A stretch of DNA of 38,058 nt from IMG/VR virus record IMGVR_UViG_3300035670_000618, positions 1-38,058 of that record; one strand, given 5' to 3'. Both the position numbers and the translations under genes were made by a program. Below are positions 15,529 through 21,974 of this stretch, piece after piece; within the stretch, counting starts at the first letter, position 1; each line of letters starts with the position of its first letter. This stretch comes from a virus. Below the pieces are notes generated by a model that was not told the DNA's origin, did no database searches, and worked only from the letters and a program-made list of their open reading frames with translations.

Positions 15529-16627
15529 CGCTCAAACCTCCTGTTAAAATTGATACCTTTTGCTTTAACCGGTACGTGTTGGCAAATTTGAAGTGACCGG
15601 CATACGAAGACAGCGTGGCCTTGAATTTTTGCAGATCTTTTGCTTCCGAGGTCACGAACTCTCTTATTTTTTGCTTAAGGTTATTTAATACCCTGCGCCG
15701 GACAAGGATATAGTTATGGCGAATGATGTATCCAAGAAAATCGATTCCGGAAGATACGGGCAGGAGCTTGTGCCTTTTAGGATGCAGCTGAAGCTTTAAT
15801 CGTGATTCAACAAATAACTTTATCTGTTCCTTAAATCTCAGCAACTCATCCCAGTCACTGCTGACGATCACGAAATCATCGACATAGCGCAGGTAGTAAT
15901 GCGCCTTCAGTTCGTGCTTAACATACTGGTCCAACTCATTGAGATAGACGTTGGCGAAGAACTGACTGGTGAGATTCCCTATCGGCAGACCGCGTTTGTT
16001 GTTCTTCCCGAACAGGCTTTTGTTTGGAGGAACCTGCGCTAACAGATCCCTGTCCCCTCTTGAGACGTAGAGCTTGGTGCAGTCCCAAAAAAGAACGGTT
16101 TTGATCAGCCACAGTATATCCGGATCTTTGACGTGCTTTTTGAGCAATGAGAAAAGGATATCTTTGTCGATCGATGTAAAGAAGTCCTTGATATCCAGCT
16201 GCAGATAATAGGCGCGTAAATTCCCGTTGTGCGTTATCTTCCTAAGGAACGACTGAAGACGTGTGACAGCCTGATGCGTGCCTTTACCGATCCGGCAGGC
16301 GTAGGAGTCGTGAATAAAGATCGACTCCCATATCTTCTCCAGCTCGTGCACCAAAACATGATGTACAACCCGGTCTTTAAAATCAGCCGCAAATATTTCC
16401 CGGAGCTTTGGCTTCTTGGCCGCAAACAAAATAGAGCGCGAAGGATGGTAAGTTTTATTTTTAAGACTGGTTTCGAGCTCAAGGATTCTTTCACCGGCGT
16501 TGATCTCGAATTTAAGCGCGTTATTGGTGCTGCGCTTGTTCCTTCGGCAATCAAGATACCGCTGGTAAATATTACGATATGAGAACACGCTGCTTGAATC
16601 GCTGGCTGGCACGCACGGGACGCACAT
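15518..16627 (-). CDS. Reverse transcriptase, DGR type
   Basis: Up to 369 residues. The RT palm is complete: YLQLDIKDFFTSIDKD (motif A, about 142-156), RGLPIGNLTSQFFANVYLNE (motif B, 212-231) and RYVDDFVIV (catalytic YVDD at 248-251). The IGNLTSQ version of motif B, rather than the QGxxxSP of group II introns, is diagnostic of diversity-generating retroelement RTs. So are the start (YQRYLDCRRNKR), AADFKDRVVHHVLVHELEKIWE, and the end SYAGHFKFANTYRLKQ. There is no maturase or endonuclease domain, so it is not an intron. The first 55 bases overlap the DUF1566 gene in another frame; the ATG at 16627 lies inside its A-rich region, and a GTG at 16588 is an alternative. The enzyme should make mutagenised cDNA from a template repeat. 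Confidence 0.9.
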   Translation of the reverse strand: MCVPCVPASDSSSVFSYRNIYQRYLDCRRNKRSTNNALKFEINAGERILELETSLKNKTYHPSRSILFAAKKPKLREIFAADFKDRVVHHVLVHELEKIWESIFIHDSYACRIGKGTHQAVTRLQSFLRKITHNGNLRAYYLQLDIKDFFTSIDKDILFSLLKKHVKDPDILWLIKTVLFWDCTKLYVSRGDRDLLAQVPPNKSLFGKNNKRGLPIGNLTSQFFANVYLNELDQYVKHELKAHYYLRYVDDFVIVSSDWDELLRFKEQIKLFVESRLKLQLHPKRHKLLPVSSGIDFLGYIIRHNYILVRRRVLNNLKQKIREFVTSEAKDLQKFKATLSSYAGHFKFANTYRLKQKVSILTGGLSDAL

Positions 16628-17033
16628 AATTGTCGTTGTCCTTATTGTTGTTGTTCACGTTGCCGTTATTGAAGCCCACGCACCACGCGCAGTCATCGTA
16701 ACGCGCTTGCGTTGTTCCAGACCAGTACCATGATGTTTTCGTATCTGGAAAGATATCCGTGTTGGTTGCCGGTTCCTTGCGCGAATAATCCACAAGCGAC
16801 TGAAGCTCGTTGACCTCAGGCAGACGGCCGCCCAACTTTGCGCAATAAGCCTGTGCATCTTCAAAGTCCATCTCCGATCTAGACGTTGGGCCCCACTCAA
16901 TTCCGCACAGCTTGTCTCGCACCCATCCGTCTTCGAGCTTCTGAAACCTGTTAGGATCGCTGAGCAGTTTTAAGAATGGACTGACAATTTCTTCGACCTT
17001 TGTTTTTATTTTTTTCTCATCTTTTCTTTTCAT
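16572..17033 (-). CDS. DUF1566 / C-type-lectin-like protein, likely DGR target
   Basis: 153 residues. A basic helical N-terminus is followed by the DUF1566 (Lcl C-terminal) pattern: LPEVNELQSLVDYSRKEPA, then SWYWSGTT (about 101-108), AWCVGF and YVRPVRAS near the end. This is the fold used as display scaffold by DGR target proteins. Residues 121-136 carry nine asparagines, all AAC or AAT. Residues 112-120 are Tyr, Asp, Cys and Gly codons (TAC, GAT, GAC, TGC, GGC) that differ from AAY only at the adenines, the signature of adenine mutagenesis. It has no signal peptide. The end overlaps the RT gene. Its 3' region may be the variable repeat or the template itself. Confidence 0.82.
   Translation of the reverse strand: MKRKDEKKIKTKVEEIVSPFLKLLSDPNRFQKLEDGWVRDKLCGIEWGPTSRSEMDFEDAQAYCAKLGGRLPEVNELQSLVDYSRKEPATNTDIFPDTKTSWYWSGTTQARYDDCAWCVGFNNGNVNNNNKDNDNYVRPVRASQRFKQRVLIS
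16605..16733 (-). repeat. Candidate DGR variable/template repeat region
   Basis: This covers codons 101-143 of the DUF1566 gene. On the minus strand the stretch 16670-16626 is almost entirely AAY codons separated by GGC, GTG, AAG and GAC, and is followed by the invariant-looking TATGTGCGTCCCGTGCG. No second copy was found by reading the window, so whether it is a variable repeat or a template repeat is open. Confidence 0.5.
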
Positions 17034-17065
17034 GTTTCTCTCCTTGACAGTTATTGAATTTTAAA

Positions 17066-17440
17066 TTATTTCGCGCACAAATGTTCAGATTTGACTTCAT
17101 CCACAATATCAATCAGCTGCTGACGCTGCTCGTCGCTTAAAGCGTCGTAACTTTTCCCGGCCATCGCCTTTAAGGCCAAAATCTGGTTATCGTCAAAATT
17201 ATCCGGATGATTGCGAATATAGTTTTTCGCGACCTTAAACCTCTCCAGCAAATCTTTATCTTCGCTTTTGCGCTGTGACTTCTTGCCTTTGGCCTTCACG
17301 GCAAAGGTTTCCGGCTCGGTTTCAAGCCCAGCTTTTCCATCAAGGCTTTGACAGTGCTTGCAAATATCCTGATTCGAGCATTCCATGACCTCGTCCGAGC
17401 TAAAGTGCCGGCATACTTTTTGATGGATACAATTCGACAT
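17066..17440 (-). CDS. Hypothetical Cys-rich N-terminus, helical C-terminus
   Basis: 124 residues with GGGGG before the ATG. The first 35 residues hold six cysteines and two histidines (CIHQKVCRHF, ECSNQDICKHCQSL), a likely zinc-binding knuckle. A basic linker (KAKGKKSQRKS) and a helical half (LLERFKVAKNYIRNHPDNF, DEQRQQLIDIVDEVK) follow. It sits directly upstream of the DUF1566 gene, where DGRs often carry the accessory gene avd, but it does not look like Avd. Unknown function. Confidence 0.6.
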   Translation of the reverse strand: MSNCIHQKVCRHFSSDEVMECSNQDICKHCQSLDGKAGLETEPETFAVKAKGKKSQRKSEDKDLLERFKVAKNYIRNHPDNFDDNQILALKAMAGKSYDALSDEQRQQLIDIVDEVKSEHLCAK

Positions 17441-17455
17441 ACTGTCCCCCTTCGT

Positions 17456-17539
17456 TTAATCGGCGCCTTCCCAGGTGCCTGTTCTTACCGCCTTGGCCTC
17501 TTCTTTGCTGACCGGCCTGTCTTCAGTCCATTTGCTCAT
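17456..17539 (-). CDS. 27-residue hypothetical peptide
   Basis: The ATG at 17539 overlaps the stop of the previous gene (ATGA) and TAA ends it 16 bases before the next ATG. The sequence begins MSKWTEDRPVSKEEAKAV, hydrophilic and charged. Tight coupling on both sides suggests translation; no function known. Confidence 0.4.
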   Translation of the reverse strand: MSKWTEDRPVSKEEAKAVRTGTWEGAD

Positions 17540-18183
17540 AGCTCAGCCTCGATCTCTTTAAACACATCCATCGCTTTCTTGAGCAGCTCCTGACTGACCA
17601 TTTTTAACGCTGACGCTTCCCGCTGGAATAACCGGACAGAGTTGATAAACGTGCGCGCGGCTTTACAGCGGCGCTCCTCTTTTTCCTCTTCCGGATCCGG
17701 CTTCTTGCGTTCTGCGATCATGTTCTTCATGGCCGTCCTGACTTCGGACGCCGGCCGGCCTTTATCAAACACCAGGCGCCGCAGGTCCGCGTAGTCCTGC
17801 TTTGACAGCTCCTTGCGAAACCTGGCTGAACGCAGGACATTGATCGCGTCAAGCTCCGGAATGGCGCAAGGGTCTTTCGATAACGCGTCAGCCTTTAAAA
17901 ATTGCGCTTCGTTGTGTTCCAGAAACGCGTAGCATTTGACCATCTTCATGGCCGCGGGTTTACGGATCCCGACTTCCCTCTCCGCGTAGTGTTCAAACCT
18001 CTCAAATCCCCAGTATTCGTAAAGCTTGTCGCGCCAGATCGTGTATAAAACCTGCGCGCCCCGGACCCAGGTGGTCTTCATTTCCCGGGAACCGTTTAAC
18101 ATGAGCTCCCGCAGTTCCTGGCTGGTGGGATTGTTAAGTTTTTTTAGTTTGCTGATGCGCTCTTCTTCATCGATCACTGACAT
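17536..18183 (-). CDS. Hypothetical helical, DNA-binding-like protein
   Basis: 215 residues from the ATG at 18183, which overlaps the RusA-like stop by ten bases; the longer frame upstream is a shadow of that gene. It has a charged start (DEEERISKLKKLNNPTSQEL), a middle YAEREVGIRKPAAMKMVKCY that reads like a helix-turn-helix, and a long basic/acidic coiled tail (ERKKPDPEEEKEERRCKAAR). The pattern resembles small phage DNA-binding proteins of the replication region. I do not recognise the exact family. Confidence 0.65.
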   Translation of the reverse strand: MSVIDEEERISKLKKLNNPTSQELRELMLNGSREMKTTWVRGAQVLYTIWRDKLYEYWGFERFEHYAEREVGIRKPAAMKMVKCYAFLEHNEAQFLKADALSKDPCAIPELDAINVLRSARFRKELSKQDYADLRRLVFDKGRPASEVRTAMKNMIAERKKPDPEEEKEERRCKAARTFINSVRLFQREASALKMVSQELLKKAMDVFKEIEAEL

Positions 18184-18548
18184 ACGTCCTCCCTGGCTTC
18201 TTCGATGGTGACTTCCGTTTCCGGATGTTCTCCCCGCTCCATTTCGATGTGTATTTTTGCCCACTGCGCGTCGTCCCGGGTGATGAACGTGCGCTTTAAA
18301 GCGTCGGTAATATACTTCGTGCCTCCGATGTAGTTGTCCTGGTCCCTTAGCCTGGCATCCGTGAACTTTAGCCGGTAGGTGATACTGACTGGATTCGTAA
18401 AAACCAGCCTTCCTGACCTGGTCCATACGGAGAGCACAAACAGGTCCCACGTCTCCTGCTCACTGGCCCGCCTGACCCAATGCTGACGCAGCATCTTGTT
18501 TAACGATGGCGGCAACTTCGGGACCGTAAACTTAATCCGCTGTGACAT
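18174..18548 (-). CDS. RusA-like Holliday junction resolvase
   Basis: About 124 residues from the ATG at 18548; an in-frame ATG at 18557 is possible. The core LRDQDNYIGGTKYITDALKR has the paired aspartates of RusA-type resolvases (DxDN then D), and ITRDDAQWAKIHIEMERG gives the second acidic pair. PPSLNKMLRQHWVRRA at the N-terminus is the usual opening. It should cut four-way DNA junctions during phage recombination or replication. It overlaps SSB upstream and the unknown gene downstream. Confidence 0.78.
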   Translation of the reverse strand: MSQRIKFTVPKLPPSLNKMLRQHWVRRASEQETWDLFVLSVWTRSGRLVFTNPVSITYRLKFTDARLRDQDNYIGGTKYITDALKRTFITRDDAQWAKIHIEMERGEHPETEVTIEEAREDVCQ

Positions 18549-18894
18549 GTTGATCATCTTCCCCCTGCTTTCGCCCGACAAACTGGACGCTTTCGGCGTA
18601 GACCCGTGTTTTGCTCTGCTTCTTGCCCTCCGCGTCTTCCCACCGGTCCTGAATAAGCCGGCCGATGACCACGCAGGGCGACCCTTTGCGCAAGTAATCC
18701 CGGCACAACTCAGCCAGCCGCCCCCAGGCAATAACCGCGATAAATACGACATCTTCTTTCTTCTCTCCGCTGGCGCTCTTCCAGCGGCGGTTAATCGCCA
18801 CGCTAAACTCCGCCAGGTGTGAATCCTGGTTGATGGTCTTAAAGTCCGGGTCCCTTGTTAAATTTCCGCCGATGATAACGTTGTTAATATTCAT
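18532..18894 (-). CDS. ssb: Single-stranded DNA-binding protein
   Basis: 120 residues. MNINNVIIGGNLTRDPDFK, LAEFSVAINRRWKS, EDVVFIAVIAWGRLAELCRDYLRKG and CVVIGRLIQDRWED form the full OB fold of bacterial SSB. The tail is short and ends GEDDQHVTAD; the usual DDDIPF tip that binds host replication proteins is missing, perhaps because the last codons overlap the resolvase gene. It protects single-stranded DNA during replication and recombination. Confidence 0.93.
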   Translation of the reverse strand: MNINNVIIGGNLTRDPDFKTINQDSHLAEFSVAINRRWKSASGEKKEDVVFIAVIAWGRLAELCRDYLRKGSPCVVIGRLIQDRWEDAEGKKQSKTRVYAESVQFVGRKQGEDDQHVTAD

Positions 18895-19049
18895 CTTTCC
18901 TCTCCGATCACGGTTTTGTGATAGTAGTTATGCTGACTATCTGTGCCTTCGTATTCGCAGTGCTGAAAGCTTGCAGCACGAATTTGATAAAACCCGCATC
19001 CTCGCCAAACTCCTTTGACAAGCTGATTATTCTTCCCATTGGATTCCAT
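18891..19049 (-). CDS. Small hypothetical protein
   Basis: 52 residues from the ATG at 19049. It overlaps the upstream gene by 23 bases and the SSB start by four. The sequence (VKGVWRGCGFYQIRAASFQH, then CEYEGTDSQHNYYHK) has two cysteines and three histidines and could bind a metal. No family recognised. The short, tightly coupled layout supports translation. Confidence 0.45.
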   Translation of the reverse strand: MESNGKNNQLVKGVWRGCGFYQIRAASFQHCEYEGTDSQHNYYHKTVIGEER

Positions 19050-19461
19050 CGCTTCCGGCAATAATCTCATCGACATCAATCCCAAATTCCCGAAGCTTGC
19101 CGGCCACAACCGCGGCGCGTTCTGTTTCTTCGTGGCTCAACAAGGTTTTATGCTGTTCTGTAAGAAACCGGACGTTTGACATGTTTTGGCCCTGAATTTT
19201 GGTTTTTCGGTTCAACCAATCTCCGCCCTCGTGGCTGTCGTGCCAATAATCTTTGTTTTTTTCCTGAAATTCCCTCTTGCCTTTTTCGTCGCGCAGTAAA
19301 AAATAAGCCTCGACTAAAACCGGCTTCTTCGGTTCATGACGTAAATTAAATATGCTGATCCGGTCGGCAACCAGCATGGCGTTTCTAATCTCAAACTCAT
19401 CGGTCCCGCCATAACGTTTCAAAAGATCTGTCCATTCGTTGGCTGTTTCAAGCACTGGCAT
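19027..19461 (-). CDS. Hypothetical protein of the replication module
   Basis: 144 residues from the ATG at 19461 (a TTG six bases further upstream is the other option). It has KPVLVEAYFLLRDEKGKREF and NRKTKIQGQNMSNVRFLTEQH, then a helical end EETERAAVVAGKLREFGIDV. The start overlaps the replication initiator. I do not recognise the family. Position between initiator and SSB suggests a part in DNA replication. Confidence 0.6.
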   Translation of the reverse strand: MPVLETANEWTDLLKRYGGTDEFEIRNAMLVADRISIFNLRHEPKKPVLVEAYFLLRDEKGKREFQEKNKDYWHDSHEGGDWLNRKTKIQGQNMSNVRFLTEQHKTLLSHEETERAAVVAGKLREFGIDVDEIIAGSDGIQWEE

Positions 19462-20266
19462 CTTCAACCCCTTTCTGAGCTTCTTTCACGGCCGCTTCAT
19501 AGGCAGATTCGCCCGCCGTCTTTGGCTTATCGTCCCGATACCGCATTTCCAACACCTTGATAAAATTTGTGTCATTCTCAATCAGCCAGTCCAATGTGAC
19601 TTTCCACCCTCGGTTATTAACCCCTAAGCAAAAAGGTTGTTGTGCAATAGCGTCCAAAATCATTTTGAATTGCTTGAAAGATTCCTGGGAAAAACGAAGC
19701 TTGAGTTTATCCCTGCGCTTACCTGTAATTTCGCGTGTTTTTGAAAGCTCAGGATGATCTTCACAAAACGAATTCCAGGCAATGAGGGTGGACTTTTCAA
19801 AGTCCACATAACTTAACTTAACTTCTCTTAACTTCTCTTCTCTTAACTTCTCTTCTCTTAGGCGCGAGTCATCATCGAGGCCTCGCTGAGCATTCGTCGA
19901 ATGTTCGTCGAATGTTCGTCGAATGTTCGCCGAGTCCTCGCTACAGGCTGGCGGGGCTGGTAATTTTGATTGGCTCGGCCTATCTATCCTCTGATGCTTC
20001 ATGAAGTTACGTGTAAAACCGTAACTTTGGCCATCATAAACATACCATTGCACTTTTTTGGCTACTTCCTGTTTTAGCCGTATGATGTCGATTTTATTGT
20101 CATAAGGGAATATCTGAGACTTTAAAAGACTGTCATGGGCCTTAAACCGCCCCTCATCATCTGAAAAGTTCCAAATACCGATGTAAAACAACCGTGCCTG
20201 GAAAGACCAATGCCCTATTTCCTCATCACTCCAGAATTCCGGATCAATCACCCGTTTTCTTGCCAT
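19448..20266 (-). CDS. Replication initiator (lambda O / replisome-organiser-like)
   Basis: 272 residues. The N-terminal 105 residues (DPEFWSDEEIGHWSFQARLF, WNFSDDEGRFKAHDSLLKSQ, KHQRIDRPSQSKL) are the winged-helix DNA-binding domain of phage replication organisers. A linker (about 111-152) is encoded by tandem repeats, and the C-terminal domain (LIAWNSFCEDHPELSKTREI and KLKLRFSQESFKQFKMILD) should bind the host helicase or its loader. As no DNA polymerase is seen, the phage probably recruits the host replisome. The iterons inside the gene are described separately. Confidence 0.78.
   Translation of the reverse strand: MARKRVIDPEFWSDEEIGHWSFQARLFYIGIWNFSDDEGRFKAHDSLLKSQIFPYDNKIDIIRLKQEVAKKVQWYVYDGQSYGFTRNFMKHQRIDRPSQSKLPAPPACSEDSANIRRTFDEHSTNAQRGLDDDSRLREEKLREEKLREVKLSYVDFEKSTLIAWNSFCEDHPELSKTREITGKRRDKLKLRFSQESFKQFKMILDAIAQQPFCLGVNNRGWKVTLDWLIENDTNFIKVLEMRYRDDKPKTAGESAYEAAVKEAQKGVEDASA
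19811..19932. other. Putative replication origin with iterons inside the initiator gene
   Basis: On the plus strand three 11-bp direct repeats TTCGTCGAATG (19893-19925) plus a partial fourth form iterons; each contains the palindrome CATTCGTCGAATG. Next to them, at 19811-19860, is a strand-asymmetric A+T-rich run built of CTTAACTTCTCTT-like units. Iterons beside an A+T-rich tract within the linker of the initiator gene is the layout of lambda ori. Confidence 0.65.
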
Positions 20267-20277
20267 AAACTACCTTT

Positions 20278-20652
20278 CTAGATCATCGTCATTTGGCCGG
20301 TTTTGTCTTCCTTGAATAATGACTGGCTATACCCTTTTTCTTCAGCCTGGATGCGCGCGGTTTTGCGCTGGATGCGGTAGGTATCAAGCATGTCAAAAAG
20401 CTCTTGCTTGAACGTTTGCAGGTGATCTCTGACCTCATCTGAGTTCGCCGGGATGTAATAACCATGCGGCTTGTCCTTGGATGAACCGATCAGCCGGCCA
20501 TCTTTGCGAAGTTTTCTAATCACACTGTTGATTTCTCTAAGGCTGGAATTAAACTTTTCGGCCAGGGCGGCCGCTTTGCAGGCTTTGACTCTTCCGTAGC
20601 AATTTAACTGCAAATACTCTGTGATGCGTACCTGTAAAATATCGTCAACCAT
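20278..20652 (-). CDS. Winged-helix DNA-binding protein
   Basis: 124 residues from the ATG at 20652. A helix-turn-helix (CKAAALAEKFNSSLREINSV then IRKLRKDGRLIGSSKDKP) has the wing G-R-L-I-G-S and would bind DNA. The C-terminal half is a helix (LFDMLDTYRIQRKTARIQAE). It lies just ahead of the initiator gene and is probably a regulator or helper of replication. It ends 12 bases before the initiator ATG. Confidence 0.7.
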   Translation of the reverse strand: MVDDILQVRITEYLQLNCYGRVKACKAAALAEKFNSSLREINSVIRKLRKDGRLIGSSKDKPHGYYIPANSDEVRDHLQTFKQELFDMLDTYRIQRKTARIQAEEKGYSQSLFKEDKTGQMTMI

Positions 20653-20674
20653 AACCAAACTTAAACAGCGATCA

Positions 20675-20923
20675 TTAATTAAATTCTTTACAGCGGGCCT
20701 TGCCGGCCAGAATCAATATGCTCTTGTAAAAGCGCATCTTTCCTGTTGAAACCTGCCAGGCTAAATACTTGATCAACCTGGACTTATCAATCTTGTTTGC
20801 AAATGCCGCTTTTTTATTCGTTACCGTCGGTTGGCAGGTATTCACGGCTTCCTCCAACTGCTTAACTTGGGTTCGCATCGGGTGCAAATATTCATGTTTT
20901 GCCCGTCGTGACTTCTCCCGCAT
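20675..20923 (-). CDS. Small basic hypothetical protein
   Basis: 82 residues from the ATG at 20923; a TTG directly after the previous stop would add three. Very basic, helical (REKSRRAKHEYLHPMRTQVK, DKSRLIKYLAWQVSTGKMRF). Could bind nucleic acid. Not recognised. Confidence 0.55.
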   Translation of the reverse strand: MREKSRRAKHEYLHPMRTQVKQLEEAVNTCQPTVTNKKAAFANKIDKSRLIKYLAWQVSTGKMRFYKSILILAGKARCKEFN

Positions 20924-20932
20924 ACTGAACAA

Positions 20933-21109
20933 CTAGGCATAATTAGCGCCCCTTTCCGCAATAAATAATTTGCGGTTAATATGCTCAAAAACATCAGAAA
21001 CCTGTCGCTCTCGATATTCGCGGTGAGAGCCTTCTGTATATCTGCATTTCACGCAGAACCTTAATCCGGGCAAAACTTCTTTAATCCCATGCCTACACTT
21101 TTTTCCCAT
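20933..21109 (-). CDS. 58-residue cysteine-motif protein
   Basis: The ATG at 21109 lies inside the end of the lysin gene (17-base overlap). KKCRHGIKEVLPGLRFCVKC contains C-x2-H and FCVKC, a possible zinc site; the rest is a charged helix. A longer frame upstream is a shadow of the lysin. Function unknown. Confidence 0.55.
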   Translation of the reverse strand: MGKKCRHGIKEVLPGLRFCVKCRYTEGSHREYRERQVSDVFEHINRKLFIAERGANYA

Positions 21110-21623
21110 GACGCGGCCTCCTCTCTGCAAAAAAGACATGGTCCTTATGCCGGTAAACCTCAACACAACTACCCGCCCAGCACGGCTGGCCAAACGCCTT
21201 GACGTTCTCGAAATACCACGCGCCCCTGGTGTAATTGGTATGCGCTGATTCGCGCCATGCCTTGCGGGCCTGCGCCCATACCCAGGCCGGCTGTTTGTTG
21301 ACGTGCTTCGCTTTGTACCCGTAAAAGCCCTTGGTTGACCCTCTCCTGCGTAATACCTCGGCCACGCATATCATCCCGTGCTCGCCCTGGTTGGCCGCTT
21401 CTCCAATGATGGCCCGGACAGCCTGCTCTTCGGTTACTGCGGCCTGCGCGGCCCTTGGCCACAGCAACAGGATCAGAATCGACACAGCCACCCGAACCGT
21501 TACCATGACGGCTGAGTAAACCTTGTCCGCCTTCATGTCCTCAATGGTTTCGCACATCGAGCAGGTGCACATCGCCTTGCGCTTCTGCTTCCATCCCCAT
21601 TTGTTCCTGATTTCAATATTCAT
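21093..21623 (-). CDS. Cell-wall hydrolase, SleB-like (candidate endolysin)
   Basis: 176 residues. Family motif AVRAIIGEAANQGEHGMICV (about 68-87) includes the catalytic glutamate E75 of SleB-type hydrolases, and VAEVLRRRG continues it; GAWYFENVKAFGQPCWAG follows as usual. Residues 37-62 are a hydrophobic segment ending RAAQA-AVTEEQ, so the protein is exported or anchored by a Sec or signal-anchor-release element and would not need a large holin. The N-terminus before it is cysteine-rich (CTCSMC). The start at 21623 has a weak ribosome site and overlaps a tiny upstream frame (ATGA). It should cut peptidoglycan at lysis. Confidence 0.82.
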   Translation of the reverse strand: MNIEIRNKWGWKQKRKAMCTCSMCETIEDMKADKVYSAVMVTVRVAVSILILLLWPRAAQAAVTEEQAVRAIIGEAANQGEHGMICVAEVLRRRGSTKGFYGYKAKHVNKQPAWVWAQARKAWRESAHTNYTRGAWYFENVKAFGQPCWAGSCVEVYRHKDHVFFAERRPRHGKKV

Positions 21624-21730
21624 AGGCCAACCCCCATAAATAAAAAAGGAACATGGTCATTGTGCGCGGTTGGACGCACAGGGTTTCCCCTTCTAACCAT
21701 GTTCCCTTTACTTTTGACTTTTTCTTGCAT
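21620..21730 (-). CDS. 36-residue frame coupled to the lysin
   Basis: The ATG at 21730 follows GAGG by about seven bases and the frame ends TGA overlapping the lysin ATG. The start is basic (QEKVKSKGNMVRRGNPVRPT) and the end hydrophobic (PFLFMGVGL). The terminator hairpin at 21637-21705 lies within it, so it could be a leader peptide or accidental. I rate it as possible only. Confidence 0.3.
   Translation of the reverse strand: MQEKVKSKGNMVRRGNPVRPTAHNDHVPFLFMGVGL
21637..21705 (-). terminator. Terminator-like hairpin before the lysin gene
   Basis: On the minus strand GGAACATGGT (pairing 21705-21696 with 21657-21648) encloses an inner TGTGCG/CGCACA stem and is followed by TTTTTTATTT. The ten-base outer stem is perfect. 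It stands 14 bases before the lysin ATG, so lysin expression would need readthrough or antitermination. Confidence 0.6.
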
Positions 21731-21748
21731 CGCCAACCTCAATGCTTT

Positions 21749-21792
21749 ATAAATAAAAAAACCGACCATATTACTAAGTAATACGGTCGGTT
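21749..21792 (-). terminator. Strong intrinsic terminator
   Basis: On the minus strand AACCGACC-G-TATTACT pairs with AGTAATA-T-GGTCGGTT (21792-21760, one mismatch) and is followed by TTTTTTATTT. A small hairpin with ATCCG-GCA-CGGAT lies just upstream. It ends transcripts from the two promoters near 22.0 and 22.4 kb. Confidence 0.75.
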
Positions 21793-21966
21793 CGTAAGAC
21801 GTGGGAATATCCGTGCCGGATCCCCAACTATTTACTGTTCATTTTTCCGCTATCGCATAATATCTTGTCCTGTCAACCCATCATATATTATAGGAAGTTG
21901 CCAAGGCTTTTGAAAAGCGCCTTGAAGGCGCTTGCGATATGGAACCAACCGTGTCTAAAAAGAACT
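21749..21966 (-). ncRNA. Candidate small RNA (about 215 bases)
   Basis: The promoter at 21973-22001 would start transcription near 21966 and the strong terminator at 21749-21792 would end it. Within lie the inverted repeat AAGCGCCTT-C-AAGGCGCTT (21933-21915) and the ATCCG/CGGAT hairpin. No protein of normal size fits. An RNA regulator is an inference from promoter, structure and terminator only. Confidence 0.35.
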
Positions 21967-21974
21967 GACATCAT
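21888..21974 (-). CDS. 28-residue amphipathic peptide
   Basis: ATGATG at 21974-21969 behind AGAGGTG, stop TAA at 21888. The sequence (MSVLFRHGWFHIASAFKALF, then KSLGNFL) is an amphipathic, basic and aromatic helix, similar in kind to small membrane-active peptides. The -10 box of the nearby promoter overlaps the ATG, so it could only be translated from the upstream regulator transcript. Could be chance. Confidence 0.3.
   Translation of the reverse strand: MMSVLFRHGWFHIASAFKALFKSLGNFL

Noticed and set aside
15518-16627. Group II intron or retron
   Set aside because: No maturase or endonuclease domain, no intron domain V/VI structure seen, and motif B is IGNLTSQ, the DGR version. I saw no retron-like msr/msd structure, though folding was not computed.
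17066-17440. DGR accessory gene avd
   Set aside because: Length is similar but the Cys-rich N-terminus and motif content do not match the four-helix Avd protein.
17536-18450. A 304-codon minus-strand frame beginning inside the RusA-like gene
   Set aside because: The first 89 codons are a shadow of the resolvase; the plausible start is the ATG at 18183.
19893-19932. Short repeats as a CRISPR array
   Set aside because: The 11-bp units are directly adjacent with no spacers and lie in a coding gene; iterons explain them better.
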